Shown here piece after piece: positions 21,027-32,733 of a DNA stretch of 64,000 nt. Position numbers and translations under genes: made by a program. Origin of the DNA: Arabidopsis thaliana (lineage: Eukaryota; Streptophyta; Magnoliopsida; Brassicales; Brassicaceae); the NCBI RefSeq assembly GCF_000001735.4, contig NC_003076.8, positions 3,038,001 through 3,102,000 on the forward strand, given 5' to 3'. Positions within the stretch are counted from its first letter, which is position 1. Each line of letters begins with the position of its first letter. The notes below the pieces were generated by a model. The model was not told where the DNA came from. It saw only the letters and a program-made list of their open reading frames with translations, and searched no databases.

Positions 21027-23970
21027 ATGAAGTTTGGATCTTTACCATCCAAATCCCTTCTCTTCCGCCTCTCTTCTTCCTCCACAACCCAATCTCACCG
21101 TCGAACAATTACCCTTTTCATCACTAACATTCATTCCTCTCCATTCTCCACCACAACCACCTCCGGCTCCAATTTCGTCTCCGGATCCAGCCATTCTCCC
21201 TCTCGACGTCCTCAGCAAGACGAAGAGTCCCGATCCGTTAGGGTTTCGGTCTGGTGGGACTTCCTGAGCTGTAACTTACCTGTAGACACCAATGTCTACA
21301 AAGTAGCACAATCAATCACCGCCGCTATCAGAAACAGCGGAATCAAAGGACCAATCACAATCACAGCCTTCGGTGACGTTTTACAGCTCCCCAGATCAAA
21401 CCAAGACGCTCTCTCCGCTACAGGAATCAGTCTCACTCATGTTCCTAACGGTGGTAAGAACAGTGCTGATAGATCTCTAATCACAGATCTTATGTGTTGG
21501 GTTTCTCAGAATCCACCACCAGCTCATCTTTTGCTAATCTCTAGTGATAAGGAGTTTGCAAGTGTGTTACATAGATTGAGGATGAACAATTACAACATTT
21601 TGCTTGCGAGTAAATCATCAGCTCCTGGTGTTTTGTGTAGTGCTGCTTCTATTATGTGGGATTGGGATGCTTTGATTAAAGGAGAGTGTGTTACTGGTAA
21701 GCATTTTAATCAGCCTCCTGATGGTCCTTATAACTCTTGGTATGGTCACTATAGGATTCCTCTTCTTGATCCATTTGCTATTGCTACCACTACTGAGCAA
21801 TCTTCGTCTAGTGTGAAAATCGAAGAACTATCCGAGTCTGTGAATTCGAATGCTGTTGTTAACCTTCGTCCTATTCCAAAAGAAGTTGTTGATAAGATTC
21901 GTTCGATAGTGAGTTTATATCCCAAGGGGGCTGCCATTACAGAACTACGTGCTGAGCTGAGTAAGAGCAACTTGGCTATTGATAAAGATTTCTATGGACA
22001 TAAGAAGTTTTCGAAGTTTCTTTTATCCATGCCAGATATCTTACAGGTTACTACAGTAAGTGAAGGCTTGTTTATGATTCGGGCTGTTACCGAAAAGAAG
22101 CCTCCGATGCGGCTTGATTCTAGTCCTCGTTTGTCTACTGCTGTTGATCAGAAGATTAAAGATAAGGAAACTGTTAATGCTCCATCACCAAAGCTAATTA
22201 GCGATGTAGAGCTTGCTGCTGAAAGAAGAAGAGATGGCTTACTTGGAAAGAAGCAGGAAAAGGTATTGGAGAGTGATAAAATTGTTAAAGAAGAATCATC
22301 AGAGAGTTCTCAAGACCCAATTCTGGTCGGCCAGAAGGATGTTAAGGCAAATGTTAAACCCGTCGAGACGAATCAAGTCGCTCTTGTTGCGTGGAGTGAT
22401 TCGTCCATGGAAGATGGCTTTTTTCAAAAGCTAAAAAGACTGTGGTATGGTTCACCTGAGATGGAATTAGAGCATCTCCCAGAAATGAAGAGCGTTTCTG
22501 GAAGTGGAGACACACATAGAGAGGATAATGACTTAAAGTCATCAAGTCAGGGAAGTGGAAACAAACATAAAGAGGATAAGGACTTAAAGTCATCGAGTCA
22601 GGGAACTGTGCCCATGTCTCAAATCTCACCTTCTTTCGTTGCTGAGTCGGTCGATGAGGTAAAAGTTGGAGCTGATGACGTAGACAGTAAAGATAAAGAT
22701 GCAAGTCCAGGCTTTTTAGGTCGCCTTTTGAAGAGTTTCAAGTTCTGGGGAAAGAATACAAAGTCTAGCAAAGACTCTAGTGGGAATCAGGAGCTTGTCA
22801 ATGTTGATTCTCAAGTACAAGACATATTTGCAAAAGAGTATTTTTGGAGTGATATTGAATCTTTCATTAATTCTCCAAGAGGCTTTGCTATAGTATCTCA
22901 CTCGAGGACAAGGTGCGTACATTCTCTTCCCTCCTGATTTGGCAGGACTTTGATTAGATATTGATTAATATGTAAATCTATCTTAGGTTCAGAACTATTA
23001 CAATTGGTTCTTGCATTAGCCATTTGTTGTCTTTTTTGGGACGAGTATTCAGCTAATGCTGTTCCGTCTTAACCTGGTCAGGGAGGTGATGGCTAAAAAT
23101 GTGCAGGAGGAAGGGCCTTCGTGTCTCAGACTGCTCGATGAATCAAGCATGCTTCATTTAGTTACTTTGCTAATATCAGAAAAGAAATGGATTGAAGAAA
23201 CCCCATCTTCTTCTTTACCATTCAGAATCATCAAAGGATCTAGCCCTGGCCACCGTCATGCTTCAAACGGTTTGAGCTCAATCTTCTCGGATTCTTCAAA
23301 ATCACAGTGGCAGAAACAAAATGGTGAGAAAAGCGGCAAGAACGTTGCTCATGCTGGAGTTTCTGTTGGTTCTGTGGACCGGAAAGAGCTGGAAAGATAC
23401 AAAAGTAATGCAATAGCGGATTGTCAGAAGATGATAAAGAAGATAACAGAGGAACACCCTGAAGGGTATAGCCTGATTCGTTTCAGGAAAGACTTCTTAG
23501 AGGAGTATGGGTACCATTTAGCGGTTGACAAGCTCGGTTACGACAACCTGCAGTCTCTGATTCGAGTCATGCATGGAGTGAGAATAGCATCTGGATACAT
23601 CTTTCCTTCAACTCCTTCACCAAATGCCAAGTCAAAAGAAGATGATTCGGACTTGGCATTCGCAGAACTTGGTCCAGTTTCTGATACAACAACTACCCAC
23701 CCGACGACCAAAAAGCTTCCAGTATATGAACCATCACTCTCAGAGGATGAAGAAGATTCTGGTTCAGAGAGAGATAACCCAGAGAAGAAGAAGCAACAGA
23801 TGATGAGTAAAGAAGGTAAAGAGAGCTCGTTATTGCAAATTCTGGATTCTTATTACACAAATAAAGATGGAGAATTGAAGGAGAATCCGGTGGAGAGGAA
23901 GCTTGTAAGCAACGGTAGAAAGCAAAAGCCTACAAAGACGTATTCTTTTGTGAAAGATTCAGAAGTCTAG
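21027..23970 (+). CDS. NYN-domain RNase-like protein with LOTUS (OST-HTH) modules
   Basis: Two exons (21027-22912 and 23082-23970) encode 924 residues; the junction splits an Arg codon (AG|G). The N-terminal 60 residues are Ser/Thr/Arg-rich with few acids, suggesting a mitochondrial or plastid presequence. Residues about 70-220 form a NYN/PIN-like fold (VSVWWDFLSCNLP with the conserved W-D at the strand end, and HLLLISSDKEFASVLHRLR holding the S-D acid). LOTUS/OST-HTH-type modules follow near 288-350 (YPKGAAITELRAELSKSNLA...FSKFLLSMPD) and 745-800 (YSLIRFRKDFLEEYG...YDNLQSLIRVM). The same layout is found in MARF1-like proteins; in Arabidopsis this is At5g09840, described as a putative endonuclease. 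RNA cleavage is inferred from the fold. A 17-residue tandem repeat lies in the linker at about 492-525. Confidence 0.88.
22500..22601 (+). repeat. in-frame 51-bp tandem repeat in the NYN gene
   Basis: Two 51-base units at 22500-22550 and 22551-22601 encode GSGDTHREDNDLKSSSQ and GSGNKHKEDKDLKSSSQ. The frame is kept, and 12 of 17 residues are identical. The repeat sits in the charged, probably disordered linker between the LOTUS modules. Confidence 0.9.
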
Positions 23971-25487
23971 TGAGTCAGAGGGTTGTTTACTGTTTAATTA
24001 ACAATCTCCCGAGGAATTGAGTGTAATTAGTTGAAGCCGGTTTTGGGTTTGGTCTATGGTAAACCGAATCCGGTTAAGGAGAAATAAGATTAATATGGTT
24101 CAAACTCTTTTCAGTGGCAAGTCGCATCGTATGCATTTATTGATAGGTTTTACTGTATTACGTGATTTTTTAAATTAAATTTTGGTTCTTAATTTCAACG
24201 TTGATGTGTAAAGCACGGAATGAATGAATAGAAATAGAAAAATAAAATGTACTCCATAAAAGATGGAGTTATTTAAACATTTTATTCGATTAGATTAAAT
24301 GAAGAGTTTAAAAGTGATAATGACATGCTTTTTGGTTATAAGTTAGGTATTAAATAGTTAACAAACCAAAACTAGATTTGGTATATAATTTATTGTTGAC
24401 CATAATGTTTATACAGTTTTTTTTATAAATAAAAAATGAAAATTTCGGGGGTTTCAATTTGTGCCAGTAGTTTCATTTTAGTAATTCTAAAAAAGTTTAT
24501 AATTGTTGTCAGAAAGATGTATCTAAGGAGTAATTATTAAATAGGAGTAAGAGAAAAGTATTTAATGAAATGTTGTGACATACATGTGGAGTTGCTTGGT
24601 GAATCATCTTTGTCACTTGAGTCTTCTCAATGGACACTCGATTAAAAACACACACCAATAAAAGTACTTAAGAAATGGATAAAGAAAAGAAAATTGATCT
24701 TATTATTTAAGCCTAATCTTGTCTTGTTCCCTTAAAATATACCAATATTAATTACCATTAAAGGCTATGTATACATATTTTAATACAATAATTAAACAAA
24801 ACAGCTCATGCGTATCCACAATGATTCGGTCAAAAAGATTATAAAAAAATGCGTCTCCTTCTTCATCAACCAATGGACCTACGCCATTACGACGGGTCTT
24901 AAGGCCATCTTTAACTCCAAAGTCAAAAAGATAAACTGTTGTTTTTTTTCCCCCTAAATTTAAAAGATAAGCTCGACGTTAATAAAAATTAATTACACTT
25001 AATACTGATTCTAAACCTAAAAATTACTTTACAAAGATTGACCCGTTAATTAGAAATTGAAGTTACATTTACTGTAACTGAAAATAACTTGACCAAACCG
25101 TGAATCTGCAAGGAAAGAAACATTGAAAAAGGTCAAATCTTTCAATAAAATCGGCATTAAACAAAAGAATCAGTTCCTAAGAAAATCAATCTATTTTCTT
25201 TAAAGAGATAGATTTTATGCACATCATTGTCTAATAACAAAAATACAAATATGGTAAACTTGATTTTTTTCGAATCTATTATTTAATAAAATCCAAGAAA
25301 AATTATGTTCTTTATCAGAAAAAAATATACGTAGTAGTAACAACAAAATAGAAAACAAGTGTACCCACCAACTTAATTCCAAATTCTTGAAACATTTTTA
25401 GAATTCACTGTCTTCTTGTGTCTCAGAAACAGAGCTTTGTTCTCTGTCTTTTTTTCTCTTCCTCACTTAACTCTCATCTTTCTCAAT
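23971..25487. other. intergenic: convergent 3' regions of the NYN gene and MED26C
   Basis: A 1.5 kb gap between two converging genes. It begins with the 3' region of the NYN gene (repeated CCGGTT/GGTTTGG at 24035-24080) and continues as AT-rich DNA without a coding frame, RNA gene or clear repeat. The last 100 bases (25390-25487), T/C-rich on the plus strand, are the 3' untranslated region of MED26C. Confidence 0.5.
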
Positions 25488-27221
25488 TTACCAGTGTCTA
25501 CCACCTTGAGAACTCCCGCCTTTTCTTGGGAAAAATCCACCTTTCTTAGGTTTAGGAATGTCATGAATGTCCATCACCTGTATAGTCCTTTGCTTTTTTG
25601 CTGAATTCAAAACAAATACATGGAACAACAGTCAGAAAACGACCACACTGAGTAGAGAGATGTCTGAACTAAAAGGTGTCGAGTTTTAAAACCATTCTCG
25701 GCTTGTCTGTAGTTTTGTTGTAGCCTTTTCCTGGCCGTGTCGAAATCAACTTCTTTATGCTCTTTGTCCCTCTGCAATTCCCAAAACCAAGTTCATCACA
25801 ATTGACATAGTTATAAGAGTCTTTGAACACCGATATCAGGATACGGTTTGGTAATGTACCGGAATGGTTTGTTGAGAAGGAGAAGGGCGAGAAGGTTTTG
25901 CTGGAGAAGGAGATTCTCTCCTAGGTTGAGGAGCAACAGGTCTTGGTTTTCTTTCTGGCTCAGTAATGTTACTGTTCTTGCTTGAACTGGAATACCCATC
26001 TGTCGAAAACCGGAAAAGGAATAAGCTTTACGGATTAAAAATGGTGAAAGATCAAAATGTTATAGTCTTTGATTAGCAGCTTACTCTGAGGAACCGGTGA
26101 ATATCCGAAATCAGGGACCTGCCACAAGAGAAACAGATAACAATTGAAGCTCAATGACTAAGCAAGAATCGAAAAGAGTTTCAGGGTTTTTACCTGTTGG
26201 CGACTACCATTATGAAGAGCTTTCTGCACCGGTGAATCCTCATCGGCTACATTGGAAGAGATTGATTGTTCTGAGATTGATAAGAATGATGCTGGTTCTT
26301 AGATTCAGAGTTTGGTTTTCTCTTTACCTATCAAACTTGGAGGTTCAAGATCACCAGGCTGGTTAAATTTGACCCATTCATCTACTGTTTCCTTCCATTT
26401 TCTGCAAAGAACAAAAAGTATTAGAAATCAAAGTGGTTCTTATACTTAGAGAAGAAAAGATGTCTGAATCTGATCGTAACTTGACAAGCTGTTTAGCTAA
26501 TCTTCGAACATTGTTCGAAGGATGCTTCCGAACTCGATTCACATGCCTCCCAATATCAGTTTCCTAAGTGATCAAAACAAACCACAAACTTCAAAAAACT
26601 ATCAAAACAATAGAAGAGTGTCCTTACTGAATTAGAATCAAGTTACATTACCTGAAGAGCTTGGAATGTTATATCCATATCTTCCAGATTCTGAAGCAAC
26701 TCAACCAAAGATTCTTCAGACTGAAACCACAAACAAAACAAGTTTCCGTCTTCAAGCTGAAATCATCAAATCAAGATCCAAGTGAAAAAAACTTTTAAGC
26801 AAACCAGATCAGGATCTTCAAGTTTCTCCTTGATTTCAACAATACTCTTCTGCTCATCATCAAACAAACCAGCAAAGGGATCGAAATCGTCATCGTCTTC
26901 AACATTAACAGATTTCTCTCTAACTTCTTCTTCTGCTGCTGCTGTTACTCCTTCTTCATCTTCCTCCTCCGTCTCCTCGTGAACCCTCCCATTATTAACC
27001 CTACCAATCGCCGCCTCCGTAACGTTACCACCGCCGCCAAAATCGCAGTTTCTACACTTGTTAGCCATCGACGTAGCGTAGAGACGCTCGACGATGTTAT
27101 CTCTCCGACGTTTCAGTTCTTGACCATAGTCAAGAGACGCAACAAGAATCGCCGTATCGATAAATGTCCAAACATCAACACCTGCGTTATCCATAACCGA
27201 TCGGAAATCATCCAAATCCAT
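25488..27221 (-). CDS. MED26C: MED26C, Mediator subunit with TFIIS N-terminal (LW) domain
   Basis: Nine exons (26805-27221, 26652-26720, 26481-26563, 26328-26401, 26194-26246, 26085-26118, 25860-25999, 25693-25771, 25488-25600) encode 353 residues. ATG at 27221 ([16 protein letters not shown]) is used; the longer frame starts at GTG. The N-terminal part is helical ([17 protein letters not shown]), followed by an acidic spacer ([19 protein letters not shown]). Residues about 115-205 form the four-helix LW/TFIIS-N domain: [51 protein letters not shown]. The tail is Pro/Ser/Arg-rich and ends [12 protein letters not shown] domains link Mediator to elongation factors in the nucleus. This is At5g09850, one of three plant MED26-like proteins. 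Confidence 0.93.
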
Positions 27222-28814
27222 TATCACCCACACTCCTCCTTCTTCCCCAAATTTGGTTACTTAATAAAGAATTCAAAACGAAAAACAAAAAACAGAGCAA
27301 ATCGAATTACGTAACCAGATCTAAAAGATGAATCTTTTGATGAATTTGATTCATCGGAGATTAAAAATCGTGAAGAACCAAACAAAGTTTAGATTTCAAA
27401 TAGTTTAAAAGATAGACAAATAAAAAAAACAAAAAACAGAAGAATCAGATTGGTAAATTCAGATTAAAAAGGAAGACCCTTTACTGTTACGAGGAAGAAA
27501 GAAACAGAGGAGGTCGTCTCACATAAGATCAATAATGAGTAAATGGCAAATTAAAAAAAAAAAAGGGAATGAAGAAGAAAGGGAATATTCCAAATTTGAG
27601 GCTTTAGAATTTGGTTTGGAGGGTTATTGCTTTTTCTTTCATTCTTCTGCAAGTTTTTTTTTGTTTGGTCCGTTAATAAAAATAATATTCAGACAGAATC
27701 AATTAACAGTTTTAGGACAAAAGTAAAAGAAGAAAATGGGAATTGCTTTATTGAGGGATGATGCTCTTTGCCCTGGACAGAGCAAAGCTAAGCAAGTTGG
27801 TTTGTTGTGGTTGGGGAGATGAACAGCTCTAGAGAGAGAGAGAGAGAGATGTGAGTGTTTTTCTTTCAATAATGGCGTTTACTTTTTTTAGTTTTTCTTC
27901 AAGTGACGAGAAACATTTTACATGTTTCGACTTTTTTGGTTATTGGGCCTCTAAATTTTTGGCCCTATAGCAAGTGGACCCAATATGTCAAATCAATATT
28001 TTCATTTGGTCTCAAAGTGTTTGTTTCATGACTTTCATCTCATGAGCCACTGCCACTCACTAATCGTTTAGTGAATTTACGTCGACGGTACAATCAAAAC
28101 CCCCAAAGAGAAGATCACATCCGAGTTTTTAGGTGTTGAAGGAGGTGTTCGATCCATCAAAGTTTACTTTGTTAGGAAGTAATGTTTATTTATCACTTGT
28201 TGAGTGTAGATTATGAATACAATGTCTTTTATGCAATTATTGGAACCTAATATTTATCTCGAACAATTTCGAGCAATTTTTGAAATCTTCAAATCCTTCT
28301 CATGTGAGCTATTATGATTTCTTCTGCAATAACATACCATGAACAATTTCGAGCAATTTTTGAATACAGATGTTTTAAATTTCTAATTGATTTGATTCCA
28401 CACATTAAAACTACGCCATATCCAACATATACAGGCAAAGGTCTTCTGTAAAACTAAATAATGTGAAGCCCACCACCCAACGGATATCATTTTACTATGA
28501 AAGGCCCAATGAACATGTTGTTATTCAGTTTATAAATTAAAAATATTTCGGATCCAGATCCAAGCCCGGATATTTGCGGATAATTTGATTGTTGGGAGGA
28601 TATCTTCCGGATCCGGATCCACCCTAAATTAAAATTGTTCTTCCTCCACTCTTCTTCAAGTTTGGCCTCCGTTTCCAGATTTTTATTCAATTCTTCTTAA
28701 TCAACTTTTAAAATCCGGCGACTCATAGTCCGTGAATTTTGACCGGCATATCCGGTTTTGGTGTCGTCGGTAAATTCCTCTTCATTGCAGTGGAAGCTGG
28801 TTCATTGAGAAATA
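27222..28814. promoter_or_regulatory. divergent promoter region of MED26C and HPR1
   Basis: MED26C (minus) and HPR1 (plus) start back to back, 1.6 kb apart. The MED26C side has a GA/CT microsatellite at 27831-27849, probably in or near its leader. TTGGGCCTC (27943) and AAGGCCCAATG (28500-28511), site-II-type elements, lie on each side. 28540-28621 is a short block of GGATCC/GGATATTT direct and inverted repeats. The HPR1 leader occupies roughly 28640-28814 and ends in the ATG at the exon boundary. No additional gene is supported. Confidence 0.5.
28540..28621. repeat. short cluster of GGATCC/ATATTTCGGAT repeats
   Basis: GGATCCAGATCC at 28550-28561 and CCGGATCCGGATCC at 28607-28620 are near-copies. 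AATATTTCGGAT (28542-28553) and GATATTTGCGGAT (28569-28581) form a second repeated pair. The block can pair with itself because GGATCC is palindromic. It lies just upstream of the HPR1 leader. No element family is assigned. Confidence 0.6.
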
Positions 28815-31800
28815 ATGGTAACTCTTTTGGGATTATGAGACTTGTTTTCTTTTGCTTCTTGTTAAATCTATATAGCTTATAAAAACTTGTTTTCTGCAAT
28901 TTGTGGTTCTTCGCAGGATGCATTTAGAGATGCTATATTGCAGCGAGCTCCAATTGAAACCTTTGCACTCAAGACTGTTCAACACTTTATACAACCTCAG
29001 GTAACTCTTTCGAATCAACTAACAATTTCTTCACTCCTTTAGTCTTACTTATTGTCTTTATTGTAAAATTTGACAGAAACAAACAAAGTTGGCTCAAGAT
29101 GAAAACCAAATGCTTGAAAACATGCTCCGGACATTGCTGCAGGAGCTAGTGGTCTCTTCTTTCTCCACTATTATATTTTCGTGGTATGCGTATATACTTG
29201 TTCATTTATATATGTGTGGATTTCTCTTTCTGTTTTCGGGGTTTCAGGCTGCTGCTGCGCAATCAGGGGAGCAAATTATGCAGTATGGTCAGTTGATTGA
29301 CGATGATGATGATGATGATGATATACATGGACAGATTCCTCATCTTCTAGGTTAGCAATCTCTCTAGTCTGATTTGCATAGTTCGTTCAAACAAGTGCTA
29401 GCGTTGTCCCCGTAAAACTTCTTATTCTCTTGTTGTCTATTGCTTATCATCTTGTCCTCACTACTTTTGTCTAACCTCTCACCATCTTCATGTTTTGATT
29501 GCTTTGTTAGATGTTGTGCTTTATCTTTGTGAGAAAGAGCATGTAGAAGGTGGCATGATATTCCAGCTGCTGGAGGATTTGACCGAAATGTCTACTATGA
29601 AAAACTGTAAAGATGTTTTCGGTTATATTGAAAGCAAACAAGATATATTGGGCAAGGTATTTCTTAAACGAAATCAAATTTTTTCTCGGTTAGTTGTATC
29701 TTGTATTTTGACTTGGATGTTGCAATTATTTGCAGCAAGAGCTTTTTGCACGCGGAAAACTTGTCATGTTGAGGACTTGCAACCAACTTCTCCGCCGACT
29801 CTCAAAGGTTCGCTATCTGCACCCTTTTCTAGTTCCCTTTGTCAAATATCCATAAGTCATAATCTACTTTTTCATATATAACACATCCACTCTTTTTTAA
29901 TTCTTTTTTTTGCTTTCACTATTTGGCATACAGGCCAATGATGTTGTATTCTGTGGAAGGATTCTTATGTTTTTGGCTCACTTTTTTCCGTTATCTGAGC
30001 GCTCAGGTAAGAAGGGTTTCTCGTGCATATACGATTATTTGGTATGTGAATGTTTAAAAGGTGTGTAACGTTTACTTGCGTGACTTATTCTTTCAGCCGT
30101 CAATATAAAAGGTGTTTTTAATACATCTAATGAAACCAAATATGAAAAAGATCCTCCAAAAGGCAAGTGATTTTTTTTTTTCTTATGCTTTTGGTCCTTA
30201 TCTCCATATGACAATTCTAAAACGTGTTACTTATTCTGTCTATGTCATTGCTTCTCAGGCATTTCTGTAGATTTCAACTTCTACAAGACATTTTGGAGTT
30301 TACAGGTGCGTATTAGTTAAAGGAACTTTGTAGGGAACGAATGTTATGCCTTTATCATAAGGGTTGTCTCATAGAACCTCTGTTTGCATATCATGCAAAA
30401 TCAACATTACTGGAGATAGCATCTCAAATTTCCTTTTGTTAGTTAGTTTATTGAGATAGTTCTTTTCTTACTGAGAAAATTGTTTCGTTTCCAGGAGTAT
30501 TTCTGTAATCCCGCTTCTCTTACTTCCGCATCTACCAAGTGGCAGAAATTTTCATCCAGTTTGGCGGTATGTGATCTTTGGTTTTTGACTAAATTGCATT
30601 ACCTGGTCTTGTATATATGTATATGCATAGAAAATTCATGCTGGCGGTAGTGAGAAATCATCTTAGACCTTGTTTCTTGAACTGCTTATGTAGGTTGTTT
30701 TAAACACCTTTGATGCTCAACCACTAAGCGAAGAAGAGGGAGAGGCTAATAGTTTGGAGGAAGAGGCAGCAACTTTTAATATAAAGTACCTAACAAGTAG
30801 TAAATTGATGGGTTTAGAGGTAAGTATGCTGTGGTTGGACATGCGCACTTCTGAACTTAGCAGTTCACTCACTTTTTTTTCTACCTTTCGCCACAGTTAA
30901 AGGATTCGAGTTTCCGACGACATATTCTTCTCCAGTGCCTCATTATGTTTGATTATCTAAGGGTAAATGTCTCTCAAGAATTATTGCACGGAAATTACTC
31001 TCTCTGGTATTCTGGTATAACTGAATCCTGTTTCCGTTTAGGCACCAGGGAAGAACGACAAAGATCTGCCATCTGAAACCATGGTCAGTGTTTTTTCTTG
31101 TTTAATGAGAAAATTCCTCTTGCTTTCTTTCAAAGGTTCACAAACCTAGTTATATCTCAGTATTCAGGGTTTTATGCATAATTACTCAAAGGTATTGTTT
31201 ATCTTTTCGGTCTAGAAGGAAGAACTTAAGTCATGTGAGGATCGTGTAAAGAAATTGCTTGAGATCACTCCGCCTAAAGGGAAAGAATTCCTCCGTGCAG
31301 TTGAGCATATACTGGAGCGCGAAAAGAATTGGGTATGTGTGCTGCTTTCTCTCTTACCTGCTGCATGATTTTCTGGCTTGTAGTTGAGGGCCGTTAATGA
31401 TCTTCTACAATACACAAATAACAGGTCTGGTGGAAACGTGATGGATGTCCACCATTTGAAAAGCAACCGATAGATAAGAAATCACCTAATGCAGGGCAAA
31501 AGAAACGGTATGGGGAAAAGCTGACCTTGTAATCTAACTGCTTTGTACTCATAGATGGTGTCCGCCATTCGAATTTAGAATACATTACGTGGAAGAAATT
31601 GAGAAGATGTTTTTTCCCTAGTGATCTCTGGTCGCTAGTCCATTAAAGTGAGAAACAACTAATAAATCTGCATTACGAGTATTAGGCTCAATATGGGTTA
31701 TCTTTTGCTTTTACAGGAGACAAAGATGGAGATTGGGAAATAAAGAACTCTCCCAACTTTGGAGATGGGCAGATCAAAATCCGGTATGCATTATTTTTCT

Positions 31801-32733
31801 TTGCATCCTTGTTCGTTGTTCATATTATGCCACATGCTTCTCCAGCTCTCCTCTCGGCTCAATCTTCATATTACGACTCTACAATAATTGTATATCTGAT
31901 GGGATAACAGAATGCTTTGACTGATTCTCAACGCGTGCGAACCCCTGATATTGCAGACTACTGGAAACCATTAGCAGAAGATGTGAGCTAACATACTGTT
32001 TTCTTTATTTTTCCCAAAGGACATCTTAAAAAAAATGGTTGATGTCTTATTAGCACACCTGATGTTTTGTTAAAATCTCAGATGGATCCATCAGCTGGCA
32101 TAGAAGATGAGTACCATCATAAAAACAACAGAGTATATAACTTTCCTCTGATTTACAACTTTTTTTTTTATGATGCTTAATTGAATCAGTCTAAGGCAGA
32201 TAATTGTTACTGTTTTGATAGGTTTACTGCTGGAAAGGTCTTCGGTTTACAGCTCGGCAAGACCTTGAAGGATTTTCTAGGGTAAAATTTTCTTCGATTT
32301 CGATTTCCCAATGCTTCATATGATTGCTTTTTAAAACCTTTTTCTTTCTTTTTCACAGTTTACTGAAATGGGAATCGAAGGAGTTGTCCCAGTTGAACTA
32401 TTGCCGCCTGAGGTCCGGTCCAAATACCAAGCTAAACCAAACGAAAAAGCCAAACGAGCGAAGAAAGAAGAAACCAAAGGTGGATCTCATGAAACAGAGG
32501 GAAACCAGATTGGTGTTTCTAATAGTGAAGCTGAAGCTGAAGGAGGAAGGGGTGATGCAGAGACGATGGAGAGTGATGCTATTGCAGACACTCCTACGCC
32601 TGAGGAACAGCAAAGACTCGGTGGTTCTGATACAGAAAACGGTCAAGAGGCCGGTCAAATCGAAGACGGAGAGACAGAAGAAGCTGGTCTGATGGACACT
32701 GATCTTGATCATCCTCCTATGCCCGTCTCATGA
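28815..32733 (+). CDS. HPR1: HPR1/THO1, THO complex subunit 1
   Basis: Twenty coding exons. The ATG (28815-28817) is the last codon of exon 1, followed at once by GTAACT; exon 2 (28917-29000) continues DAFRDAILQRAPIETF. Further exons: 29077-29151, 29248-29350, 29511-29656, 29736-29807, 29934-30006, 30097-30162, 30259-30305, 30495-30566, 30694-30819, 30897-30962, 31042-31083, 31216-31332, 31425-31507, 31717-31783, 31911-31982, 32082-32132, 32222-32281, 32359-32733. The product is 599 residues. The end of exon 3 (CTAGTG|GTCTCT) is the least certain junction. A run of eight Asp follows QLIDD. The protein is helical throughout, with the THO1/HPR1 family region in the middle and an acidic Glu/Thr tail. 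It belongs to nuclear THO/TREX, which couples transcription to mRNA export; in Arabidopsis (At5g09860) it also affects small-RNA pathways. The intron after 30162 uses GC as donor. Confidence 0.94.

Noticed and set aside
26782-27314. Two open plus-strand frames (66 and 111 codons) over MED26C exon 1
   Set aside because: Antisense to a well-supported coding exon; no family resemblance.
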